64,000 nt of DNA, from the NCBI RefSeq assembly GCF_009846745.1, contig NZ_AQPF01000008.1:1-64000 (forward strand), in the 5' to 3' direction. Under the pieces are notes generated by a model. The model worked only from the letters and a program-made list of their open reading frames with translations. It did no database searches and was not told where the DNA came from. Position numbers and translations under genes: made by a program. The DNA comes from Alloalcanivorax xiamenensis. GTDB lineage: Bacteria > Pseudomonadota > Gammaproteobacteria > Pseudomonadales > Alcanivoracaceae. Positions 1-7,019 of the stretch are shown here, piece by piece. Position 1 is the first letter of the stretch; each line of letters begins with the position of its first letter.

Positions 1-99
1 ATAATAGGCCCCGCCAGGCCCGCCCACCCACCCGGGCCACCTTCCGTGCCATACGGAATAGGGATAATCATAGGTGGGAACAGCCCCAACGGAGCCTCC

Positions 100-1104
100 A
101 TGGAAAAGAAATACGACGTCTACGCCCTTGGCAATGCCCTCGTGGATACGGAAATCGAGGTCAGTGACGCCTTTCTCGAACGCATGGAGGTAGGCAAGGG
201 GCTGATGACCCTGGTGGACCAGGCGCGTCAGGCGGAATTACTTCAAGCACTGGCGGGCGAAGCCGAACCCCACAAACTGACCAGCGGCGGTTCCGCCTGC
301 AATACCGTGGTGGCGGCCCGTCAGTTCGGTGGCAGCGGCTATTACGCCTGCAAGGTGGCCAGCGATGACACCGGCGACATCTTCGTACGCGAGCTGCTGG
401 CCGCCGGCGTCGACACCAACATGAACGGCAACCGCCCTCTGGGCATTTCCGGTCGCTGCCTGGTGATGATCACCCCGGACGCCGAGCGCACCATGAATAC
501 TTTTCTTGGCATTTCCGAGCAGGTTTCCGAAGACGAGGTCGACGAGGAGATCGTGGCGGCCTCCCGCTACGTCTATCTGGAAGGCTACCTGGTCAGTTCC
601 CCCAGTGCCCGGGCCGCCGCCATCCGTCTGCGTCAGTTGGCGGAAAAGAACGGCGTCGGCACGGCTCTGACGTTTTCCGATCCGGCCATGGTGCGTTTCT
701 TCCGTGATGGCCTGACGGAAATGCTCGGCGACGGTGTCGATCTGCTGTTTTGCAACGAAGACGAGGCCAAGGGCTTTACCGATACCGATACTCCGGAAGC
801 CGCCCTTGAGGCTCTGAAGCCGCTGTGCCGCACCCTGGTGATGACACGGGGCGCGGAAGGCTCCTTGTTGTGGGACGGCCAGCAGGCACACCATATCCCT
901 TGCGACCCGGTAAAACCGATTGATACCAACGGCGCTGGAGACATGTTCGCCGGCGCCTATCTTTATGCCATCACCCATGGGCACGACGCGGTCACCGCCG
1001 CCCGTCTGGCCAACGCCGCCGCCGGCCGCCTGATCGTTGAATTTGGCCCGCGACTGCCCAATGGCGCCCACGCGGAAATCCGCCAGCGCGTTCTGGGTGA
1101 GTAG
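100..1104 (+). CDS. PfkB-family sugar/nucleoside kinase (adenosine kinase-like)
   Basis: A 334-residue cytoplasmic kinase of the ribokinase/PfkB family, which phosphorylates a sugar or nucleoside hydroxyl with ATP. The C-terminal PfkB signature DTNGAGDMFAGAYLY starts at about residue 275, with the expected catalytic base Asp281. The N-terminal glycine-rich substrate motif (SGGSACNTVVAARQFGG) is also present. I chose the ATG at 100 because GGAG lies just upstream (91-94) and the protein then begins MEKKYDVYALGNALVDTE, as relatives do; an upstream in-frame ATG at 46 has no good ribosome site. Relatives are usually annotated as adenosine kinase; the exact substrate cannot be read from the sequence. 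The gene is followed 26 nt later by a Rieske protein and SrkA, probably in one operon. Confidence 0.85.
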   Translation: MEKKYDVYALGNALVDTEIEVSDAFLERMEVGKGLMTLVDQARQAELLQALAGEAEPHKLTSGGSACNTVVAARQFGGSGYYACKVASDDTGDIFVRELLAAGVDTNMNGNRPLGISGRCLVMITPDAERTMNTFLGISEQVSEDEVDEEIVAASRYVYLEGYLVSSPSARAAAIRLRQLAEKNGVGTALTFSDPAMVRFFRDGLTEMLGDGVDLLFCNEDEAKGFTDTDTPEAALEALKPLCRTLVMTRGAEGSLLWDGQQAHHIPCDPVKPIDTNGAGDMFAGAYLYAITHGHDAVTAARLANAAAGRLIVEFGPRLPNGAHAEIRQRVLGE

Positions 1105-1130
1105 GCAAGCCAAAGGAGAGCAAGACCGCG

Positions 1131-1463
1131 ATGCAGGCCGTATGCAGTATTCACGATATCGAGGACGACAGCGCCCGGGAATTCCAGGTGGATGACCAGC
1201 CGGTGGTGATCGTCAAACGGGACGGGCAGTTCCATGCCTACCTGAACTGGTGCCCGCACCTGGGCATCGAGCTGAATTTCATGCCGGATCAATTCCTGGA
1301 CAGCGACAACCAATTCATCATTTGCGCCAATCACGGCGCCCTGTTCGAAATTGAATCCGGCGATTGCCTGTCCGGCCCCTGCAGCGGCGACGCCCTGCTG
1401 CCGGTACCACTGGAAATCCGCGAAGAGCAGATCTGGCTGGGCGAGGTTCCACAACCGGCATGA
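1131..1463 (+). CDS. Rieske [2Fe-2S] ferredoxin-like protein
   Basis: A 110-residue single-domain Rieske protein. The cluster ligands are visible as C41-P-H43 and C65-A-N-H68, the standard CxH...CxxH arrangement for a 2Fe-2S cluster with two Cys and two His ligands. No signal peptide or membrane segment is seen, so it is likely cytoplasmic and may act as a small electron carrier. AAAGGAGAG at 1111-1119 is a strong ribosome site. Its stop overlaps the start of the next gene (ATGA), so it is translationally coupled to srkA. The partner oxidoreductase is unknown. Confidence 0.85.
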   Translation: MQAVCSIHDIEDDSAREFQVDDQPVVIVKRDGQFHAYLNWCPHLGIELNFMPDQFLDSDNQFIICANHGALFEIESGDCLSGPCSGDALLPVPLEIREEQIWLGEVPQPA

Positions 1464-2431
1464 GTCACCCCTTCGATCATCTGACCCCGGATCTCATGCT
1501 GGACGCCCTGGACGGCGTCGGCTTTCTCACTGACGGCCGCCTGCTGGCGCTCAACAGCTTCGAGAACCGGGTCTATCAGATCGGCCAGGAAGAAGGGCCG
1601 CCGGTGATCGTCAAGTTCTATCGGCCCCAGCGCTGGAGTGATGAACAGATCCTGGAAGAGCACCGTTTCAGCCTGTTTCTGGTGGAACGGGATTTGCCGG
1701 TGGTGGCGCCCTTGCAACGTGACGGCCGCACTTTGTTTGAATACTGCGGCTTCCGCTTTGCCGTTTTCCCCCGTGCCGGCGGTCATGCACCGGAGTTGGC
1801 CAACGACGCTCATCTTGAGCAACTGGGCCGGACTCTGGCGCGCTGGCACGCGTGCGGCAATGACCGCCCCTACCAGCAACGCCCCACCCTGGACGTGATC
1901 GCCGACATCGAAAGGGCCACCGCCCTCCTGCTCAGTGAAGAAGTGGTGGATCTGAACTATCGCGGTCAGTACCGGGACCTGACCACCACTCTGGTATCTC
2001 TGTTGCGAACGCGCCTGGCGGATCGTGATTTTCCTTTGCTCAACGTTCATGGCGACTGCCATGGCGGCAATATCCTTTGGCGCGAATACGGAGAAACCGG
2101 AGGTGGCCCTCACTTCGTCGATCTGGACGACAGCGTGCGAGCGCCCGCCATGCAGGATCTGTGGATGCTGCTTTCCGGTGAGCAGGAAGAGCAGCGCCAT
2201 CAACTGCAGGTGGTGGCCCGGGGCTATGAGCTGTTTTTGCCCTTCCCCTGGGATCAGAGCGTGCTGATCGAACCCCTGCGTATTCGCCGCATGATCTGCC
2301 ATGACGCCTGGCTGGCCCAGCGCTGGGATGATCCGGCCTTTCCTCCCGCCTTTCCCTGGTTCGACAGCCCGCGCTACTGGCAGGACCGGGTCACCACCAT
2401 GGCGGAGCAGGTTCAGCGGCTGTCATCCTGA
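1460..2431 (+). CDS. srkA: Stress response kinase A (YihE/RdoA-type)
   Basis: A 323-residue aminoglycoside-phosphotransferase-fold Ser/Thr kinase. The catalytic loop NVHGDCHGGNILW and the metal-binding FVDLDDSVRAPAMQDLW motif are clear, and the N-terminus (SFENRVYQIGQEEGPPVIVKFYRP) contains the nucleotide-binding lysine. Family members protect cells against stress-induced death by counteracting MazF-type and envelope stress responses. The start is the ATG at 1460, which overlaps the Rieske stop by 4 nt (ATGA); longer in-frame extensions run through the Rieske gene and are not credible. It converges with sfsA, leaving about 50 nt between the stops. Confidence 0.9.
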   Translation: MSHPFDHLTPDLMLDALDGVGFLTDGRLLALNSFENRVYQIGQEEGPPVIVKFYRPQRWSDEQILEEHRFSLFLVERDLPVVAPLQRDGRTLFEYCGFRFAVFPRAGGHAPELANDAHLEQLGRTLARWHACGNDRPYQQRPTLDVIADIERATALLLSEEVVDLNYRGQYRDLTTTLVSLLRTRLADRDFPLLNVHGDCHGGNILWREYGETGGGPHFVDLDDSVRAPAMQDLWMLLSGEQEEQRHQLQVVARGYELFLPFPWDQSVLIEPLRIRRMICHDAWLAQRWDDPAFPPAFPWFDSPRYWQDRVTTMAEQVQRLSS

Positions 2432-2482
2432 CACGCATGATTCTTTCCGCCAAGGCGCGCATACCGACGGCATGAGCGCCTG

Positions 2483-3205
2483 TCACAATCTGAGCGGCAA
2501 TGCCGTATCCATCCGGGTCTCGGCCGCCGTCATCGCGGTTTTCCAGGCCAGGACTTCCACGCCGTTCTCCATCGCCTCCCGCAACAGCTCGCCGTAACGA
2601 GCGTCGATTTCGTCCGCCGGGCGCACCGCCACCGCGCCGGAATGCTGTACACAGAAAAACAGCACCGCCCGCTTGCCCGACGCCGCCACCGACATCAGGG
2701 TCCGCAAATGCTTCTGACCGCGTTCGGTGATCGAATCCGGAAAGGCGATGACGCCATCATCGGGATCGTCGGGGCCCGGCCCCAGAGTGACGTTCTTCAC
2801 TTCGATGAAAGTATGGGGAGCGGCACGCTCGCCCAGGGCCAGGTCAAAGCGGCTGTCACCGAAGGTGATCTCGCGCAGCACCCCAGCGCCCGGTTCCAGC
2901 TCCCGCACCCGCCCTTGCGCGATGGCTTCCGCCACCAGGGCATTGGGGCGGCCGGTATTGACCCCGGCCCAATGACCGTGGGCCACCTGCACCGCTTCCA
3001 GTGTGTGGCGATACTTGCGCTTGTCGTTGCCGCTGTCGGAGATCAGCGCCGCCTGTTCCCACCCTGGCAGCACGCAATGCTTCATGGACCCGGTGTTGGG
3101 GCAGTGCACGGTGATTTCGCTGCCATCAGCCTGACGCACATCGGCCAGGAAACGCTTGTAACGGCGCAACAGGGTCACCGCCTGCATTGGGGGATCGAAT
3201 TTCAC
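2483..3205 (-). CDS. sfsA: SfsA DNA-binding / sugar fermentation stimulation protein
   Basis: A 240-residue SfsA family protein with the conserved N-terminal block (LLRRYKRFLADV, HCPNTGSMKHCVLPG) and the nuclease-like central region (FIEVKNVTLG, FPDSITERGQKHLRTL). In E. coli SfsA is linked to maltose metabolism and binds DNA; its biochemical role is still unclear. The start codon is GTG at 3205-3203 and overlaps the TGA of the upstream aminotransferase (GTGA), so the two genes form one translationally coupled minus-strand operon. Length matches the family. Confidence 0.92.
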   Translation of the reverse strand: MKFDPPMQAVTLLRRYKRFLADVRQADGSEITVHCPNTGSMKHCVLPGWEQAALISDSGNDKRKYRHTLEAVQVAHGHWAGVNTGRPNALVAEAIAQGRVRELEPGAGVLREITFGDSRFDLALGERAAPHTFIEVKNVTLGPGPDDPDDGVIAFPDSITERGQKHLRTLMSVAASGKRAVLFFCVQHSGAVAVRPADEIDARYGELLREAMENGVEVLAWKTAMTAAETRMDTALPLRL

Positions 3206-4377
3206 GGCATCTCCAGAAAGCGGGCCAGACGCTCCAGCGCCTGATGCAAGCGCTCCTCGTCACAAGTATAGGCGAGACGAATGTACCGCTCGGGCTGGTG
3301 AGTCTCACCAAAATCCAGCCCGGGTGTTACCGCCACGCCCGCCTCTTCCAGCAAGCGCCGGCAAAGCTCGAAGCTGTCCCGGGTGTGGGCGCTGACGTCC
3401 ACATAGATATAGAAGGCGCCTTCGCTGTCACCAACCACCGGCAGCCCCATCCCCGGCAACGCCTCCAATAACAAGGTGCGACGCCGGGCCAACAGCTGCC
3501 GTCGCTGCTCCGCGATGGCCAGCGTATCCTCACTGAACGCCGCCATGGCCGCGTATTGCGCCACCGTGCCCGGAGCCAGGAACCAGTTTTGCGCCAGCCG
3601 CTCCACCGCCGGCACCGCCGCCTCCGGTGCCACCAGCCATCCCAGCCGCCAACCGGTCATGCCGAAATATTTGCTAAAGCTGTTGATGACCCAGGCGGCA
3701 TCGCCATGGGCCAGTACCGTTTCCGCTTCGGCGCCGTAGCAGAGCCCCTGGTAGATTTCATCGACGATCAGAGTGCCCTGGCGCTCCCAACACCACCGCG
3801 CCCAGTCATTCAATTCCCCGGCCGGGATACGATTACCGGTGGGGTTGTCCGGGCTGGCCACCAGGGCGGCCCGGGTCGTTTCCCCCCAGGCGGAGCGCAG
3901 TATATCGCCGCTGGCACGAAACCCCGTCGATGCCTGTAGCGGCATGGGCTGCGGGACGCCGCCAAACATACGGACGAACTGACGGTTACAGGGGTAGCCC
4001 GGATCACACAGCAACACGCCGTCACCGGGGTCGAGCAATGCCCCCAGAGCCAGTTGCAAGGCCCCGGAGGCTCCCGGTGTGACCACGATCCTGGCCGGAT
4101 CCACCCGCGCGCCGAAGCGGTCGCGGTAGTCTTCGGCGATGGTTTCACGCAATGCCGGCAAACCCGCCGCCGGAGTATATCGGGTCCGCCCCAGATCCAG
4201 GGCATGGCGGGCGGCCGCCATCACTGGCGACGGGCAGGGGAAGTCGGGTTCCCCCACCTCCAGGTGGATAATATCCCGGCCCTGGGCGGCCAGTTGTTGG
4301 GCCCGCTCCAGCAATGCCATCACGTGAAAAGGCGGAACGGTGTTGGCAAGGCGGGAAATTCTTTGTGAATCGGTCAA
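3202..4377 (-). CDS. PLP-dependent class I/II aminotransferase
   Basis: About 391 residues, fold-type I aminotransferase. Visible motifs: N-terminal EVGEPDFPCPSPV, ASGALQLALGALLDPGDGVL around the cofactor phosphate site, SPDNPTGNRIP, and SFSKYFGMTGWRLGW carrying the Schiff-base lysine. This is the aspartate/alanine aminotransferase-like group found next to sfsA and dksA in Pseudomonas; the precise amino donor is not evident. I prefer the TTG at 4377-4375 (protein begins MTDSQRISRL) because AAGGGG lies a few bases upstream; an in-frame extension to 4446 lacks a ribosome site. The gene is divergent from dksA. Confidence 0.85.
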   Translation of the reverse strand: MTDSQRISRLANTVPPFHVMALLERAQQLAAQGRDIIHLEVGEPDFPCPSPVMAAARHALDLGRTRYTPAAGLPALRETIAEDYRDRFGARVDPARIVVTPGASGALQLALGALLDPGDGVLLCDPGYPCNRQFVRMFGGVPQPMPLQASTGFRASGDILRSAWGETTRAALVASPDNPTGNRIPAGELNDWARWCWERQGTLIVDEIYQGLCYGAEAETVLAHGDAAWVINSFSKYFGMTGWRLGWLVAPEAAVPAVERLAQNWFLAPGTVAQYAAMAAFSEDTLAIAEQRRQLLARRRTLLLEALPGMGLPVVGDSEGAFYIYVDVSAHTRDSFELCRRLLEEAGVAVTPGLDFGETHQPERYIRLAYTCDEERLHQALERLARFLEMP

Positions 4378-4426
4378 GAAAAACCCCTTTTCTGTCGCTA
4401 TGTTGTGGCTATAATCCCGTGGTTTC

Positions 4427-4446
4427 GTGGCGTCTAGAAACGCCAC
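4427..4446 (+). promoter_or_regulatory. Hairpin in the aminotransferase-dksA divergent intergenic region
   Basis: GTGGCGT and ACGCCAC form a 7-bp perfect stem with a 6-nt loop in the 252-nt region between the divergent aminotransferase and dksA genes. A second stem, GGCTCCG (4539-4545) with CGGAGCC (4552-4558), lies in what is probably the dksA leader. Neither is followed by a T-run, so they are leader structures rather than clear terminators. No strong promoter hexamers could be assigned by eye. Confidence 0.35.
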
Positions 4447-4629
4447 CGGGCGAAGGAAAGCCCACCGGGTTGACTGCCATCGCCAACAGTGGCATGGCGG
4501 GCACTAACGCGGTAAGGTCGAAGATTACACTATTGACGGGCTCCGGTTGGGCGGAGCCTTGCTCAGGGAATGCTCAGGGAACTGGGCTCCGAATAGCGAG
4601 TCGTGACTATGTTAAGGGAGTTGATCAAA

Positions 4630-5670
4630 ATGGCCACCGGGAAAAAAGCAAAAAAGAAAGCCATCGCCAAACCCAAGGCCGGTGCAGCCCGGACTTCTTC
4701 CACTACCGCCAGCAAAAAAGCCGCGGTGAAAAAGACGGCCGCCGCCAAGAAGAAAGCCGTAGCCCCAAAAGCCGCGCCCAAGAAAGCGGCGGCCAAGACG
4801 ACGGCGAAAAAAGTCACGACCGCGAAGAAAGCCGCCAGCAAGCGCCCCGCCGCGAAGAAAGCCACGGCCAAGGCCGCCAGCAAAAAGGCCGCTGTCAGCA
4901 AAACCACCCGGTCCGCCGCCAAGGCGACCGCCAGCAAAGCCAAACCGAAAGCTCAGGCGACCCGGAAAGCCTCTCCGGGCCCGGCATCCCCCACTCGCAG
5001 CAAACAGGTGAAAAGCACAGCCAAAAGCAAACCGAGCGCCACGACCGCACCCCAATCCAAGGCTTCCGGCACCGCCAAACGCGGTGCCAAGGCCACACCG
5101 GCTCCGGCCAAAGCGCCGACCCGGAATACGACGACGTCATCGGGAACCGCCAGGAAGGCTCCCGGCAGCCAGGAGCGCAGGCCGTCCCGTTCCTCTTCTT
5201 CAGTTCAGGTGAAATCGACGGTGAAAAAACCCGCAACAGCCGCCGACAAAGCGGACAATCTTATTCATGGAGTCGCTCCCTATGTCGCCAAAGCAGGCGA
5301 GGAGTACATGAACGAAGCTCAGCGCGCTCATTTCCGTCAGGTTCTTCTGGCCTGGCGCCAGGAGTTGATGGAAGAAGCGGATCGCACCATGCACCACCTT
5401 CAGGACGAGGTGGCCAATCTGCCCGATCCCGCCGACCGGGCCACCCAGGAGGAAGAATTCGCGCTGGAACTGCGCACCCGCGACCGCGAGCGCAAACTGC
5501 TGAAAAAGATCGAGAAAGCCCTCGATCAGATCGATAAGGACGACTACGGCTACTGTGAGGCCTGCGGCATCGAGATCGGCATTCGCCGACTGGAAGCCCG
5601 CCCCACCGCGGAGCTGTGCATCGACTGCAAGGAGCTCGCCGAGATCAAGGAAAAACAACTGGCGGGCTAG
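4630..5670 (+). CDS. dksA: RNA polymerase-binding transcription factor DksA with long Lys/Ala-rich N-terminal tail
   Basis: The last ~133 of 346 residues are a near-standard DksA: GEEYMNEAQRAHFRQVLLAW, the coiled-coil tip DPADRATQEEEFALELR with its acidic residues, and a C4 zinc finger (CEACG...CIDC) ending in EKQLAG. DksA enters the RNA polymerase secondary channel and works with ppGpp in the stringent response. Residues 1 to about 210 are low-complexity Lys/Ala/Thr/Ser/Pro repeats resembling histone H1 tails or Pseudomonas AlgP, absent from the 151-residue E. coli protein. The start ATG at 4630 is chosen because AAGGGAG (4614-4620) lies 9 nt upstream; GTG 4603 and ATG 4609 are possible but lack such a site. 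A hairpin terminator follows. Confidence 0.93.
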   Translation: MATGKKAKKKAIAKPKAGAARTSSTTASKKAAVKKTAAAKKKAVAPKAAPKKAAAKTTAKKVTTAKKAASKRPAAKKATAKAASKKAAVSKTTRSAAKATASKAKPKAQATRKASPGPASPTRSKQVKSTAKSKPSATTAPQSKASGTAKRGAKATPAPAKAPTRNTTTSSGTARKAPGSQERRPSRSSSSVQVKSTVKKPATAADKADNLIHGVAPYVAKAGEEYMNEAQRAHFRQVLLAWRQELMEEADRTMHHLQDEVANLPDPADRATQEEEFALELRTRDRERKLLKKIEKALDQIDKDDYGYCEACGIEIGIRRLEARPTAELCIDCKELAEIKEKQLAG

Positions 5671-5679
5671 GCCCACCAA

Positions 5680-5775
5680 GTGAATAGTGAACAATGAACA
5701 GTTAAAAACCCGGGAAGCAGGACCTAGTCCTGCTTCTTCTCTTTGCGCTGTTAACTATTAACTTTTCACTGTTAG
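5680..5775. repeat. Terminator-flanking repeat element, copy 1
   Basis: Between dksA and gluQ, a left arm (5680-5705, containing GTGAATAGTGAACAATGAAC then AGTTAA) and a right arm (5749-5775, TTAACTATTAACTTTTCACT) are imperfect inverted copies of each other and enclose the dksA terminator. The same AT-rich wording flanks the hrcA terminator at 51219-51353. The repeated use at two unrelated loci indicates a dispersed repeat family rather than chance. Confidence 0.55.
5714..5745 (+). terminator. Rho-independent terminator of dksA
   Basis: GAAGCAGGAC (5714-5723), loop CTA and GTCCTGCTTC (5727-5736) form a perfect 10-bp stem followed by TTCTCTTT. It lies 44 nt after the dksA stop and before gluQ, so gluQ probably has some independent expression or depends on read-through. 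Confidence 0.8.
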
Positions 5776-5782
5776 CTGCTTT

Positions 5783-6676
5783 ATGTCCTACCGCGGTCGT
5801 TTCGCTCCCACCCCCTCCGGCCCCCTGCACTTCGGTTCTCTGGTCACCGCGCTGGCCAGTTGGCTGGATGCCCGCTATCACCGGGGCGAGTGGTGGGTAC
5901 GCATGGACGATCTGGATCCACCCCGGGAACAACCGGGAGCGGCGGATACCATTCTTCGGCAACTGGAAGCATTCGGCCTGCATTGGGATGGCCCCCTTCT
6001 CTATCAGAGCAAACGCGGTGATGCCTATCAGGCGGCAGTCGACTCACTGCTGGAACAGGGGCAGGCGTTTTACTGCACGCTGTCACGGCAACAATTGAAA
6101 GCGCTGGGCAATGTGCACCCTGGCCCTTCGGTGGCGCAACCGCCCGGGCCGGACCGCGCCGTGCGTCTGACCGTGCCCGCGGCGCCGCTGTGTTTCGATG
6201 ACCGCCTGCAGGGGCGGGTATGCGCGGCGCTCGCGGAGGAGGAAGGCCCTTTCGTGATTCGCCGCCGCGACGGCTTGTTCAGTTATCAGCTGGCCTGCGC
6301 TCTGGACGACCGTGATCAGGACATCACCGATGTGGTGCGCGGCGCGGATCTGCTGACCTCCACATTGCGGCAAATCCATGTTCTGGATTGTCTCGGCGCG
6401 CCCCGACCCCGCTATGCCCATCTGCCAGTGATCCTGCAACCGGATGGGCGCCAGAAGATCAGCAAGTCCGCGAATGGCGCCGCGTTGGATCCGGATCGCA
6501 AGGGGCCGCTCACCCATGCGGCCCTGACCTGCCTCGGGCTTTCCCCGCCCGCCGGATTGCAACAGTCGGCGGTTGCCGATCTGTTGCAATGGGCCCGGGA
6601 AAACTGGACGCCGGAACAGCTGCCGCGCGGCGCCGAGCGGCCAGCGCCGGCGCTTTTACAAGGCGGGCAGGCCTGA
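5783..6676 (+). CDS. gluQ: Glutamyl-Q tRNA(Asp) synthetase
   Basis: 297 residues, a truncated glutamyl-tRNA synthetase paralogue that attaches glutamate to queuosine at position 34 of tRNA(Asp). The class I signatures are present: GRFAPTPSGPLHFGSL (HIGH-like) and KISKS (KMSKS-like), with no anticodon-binding domain. In E. coli GluQ a zinc is held by CxC, a Tyr and a further Cys; here only the first Cys remains (FYCTLSRQQLKAL, then NVHPGPSV), so the zinc site appears lost. Gene order dksA-gluQ-cbrA matches Pseudomonas. The ATG at 5783 has no obvious ribosome site, perhaps because the repeat element occupies the upstream region. Confidence 0.92.
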   Translation: MSYRGRFAPTPSGPLHFGSLVTALASWLDARYHRGEWWVRMDDLDPPREQPGAADTILRQLEAFGLHWDGPLLYQSKRGDAYQAAVDSLLEQGQAFYCTLSRQQLKALGNVHPGPSVAQPPGPDRAVRLTVPAAPLCFDDRLQGRVCAALAEEEGPFVIRRRDGLFSYQLACALDDRDQDITDVVRGADLLTSTLRQIHVLDCLGAPRPRYAHLPVILQPDGRQKISKSANGAALDPDRKGPLTHAALTCLGLSPPAGLQQSAVADLLQWARENWTPEQLPRGAERPAPALLQGGQA

Positions 6677-6678
6677 GG

Positions 6679-6749
6679 GCCGGTTTATGGTCTGTACATC
6701 GCCGCGCCGGCTGAGGCCTTCTCCAGTGATGTACAGATCATAAACCGGC
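6679..6749. repeat. Long inverted repeat downstream of gluQ
   Basis: Arms 6679-6700 (starting GCCGGTTTATGG) and 6728-6749 (ending CATAAACCGGC) are 22 nt long with a single mismatch, separated by 27 nt. It begins 2 nt after the gluQ stop and ends 93 nt before the small ORF that precedes cbrA. There is no T-run after it, so it is not a canonical terminator. It may be a transcript-end stabiliser, a repeat unit, or a regulatory hairpin in the cbrA leader. Confidence 0.7.
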
Positions 6750-6842
6750 TCTGGTATGCTCAATCCCAGCCGTTTGCTCAATCATACTGGGCCGAACCGA
6801 GCCTGAATCGGTCGAGGCGCCCTCGCCGCCGGACTAGAGTGC

Positions 6843-7019
6843 ATGTATACCGACCGACTACTGATCATTTTCATTCTAGGCACCTATCTGCTTTCCCCGG
6901 CCATCATTGGCTGGTGGAGCGAAGGCGGACGCGGCTGGTATCGCCCCTACCTGATCTGGCTTGCCCTGATCGCTCTCAGCTACTGGATCGCCAAGAGCCG
7001 GGACGCGAATGACGTATAG
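6843..7019 (+). CDS. Small membrane protein upstream of and overlapping cbrA (CbrX-like)
   Basis: A 58-residue ORF beginning MYTDRLLIIFILGTYLLSPA, with a second hydrophobic stretch (PYLIWLALIALSYWIAKSRD) and a WWSEGGRGW turn between them, so two membrane segments are predicted. It overlaps the cbrA start by 11 nt, which suggests translational coupling. A small ORF called cbrX is known to overlap and precede cbrA in Pseudomonas; position, size and topology fit that protein, but I have not aligned sequences. The ribosome site (AGAG before the ATG) is weak. Confidence 0.7.
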   Translation: MYTDRLLIIFILGTYLLSPAIIGWWSEGGRGWYRPYLIWLALIALSYWIAKSRDANDV

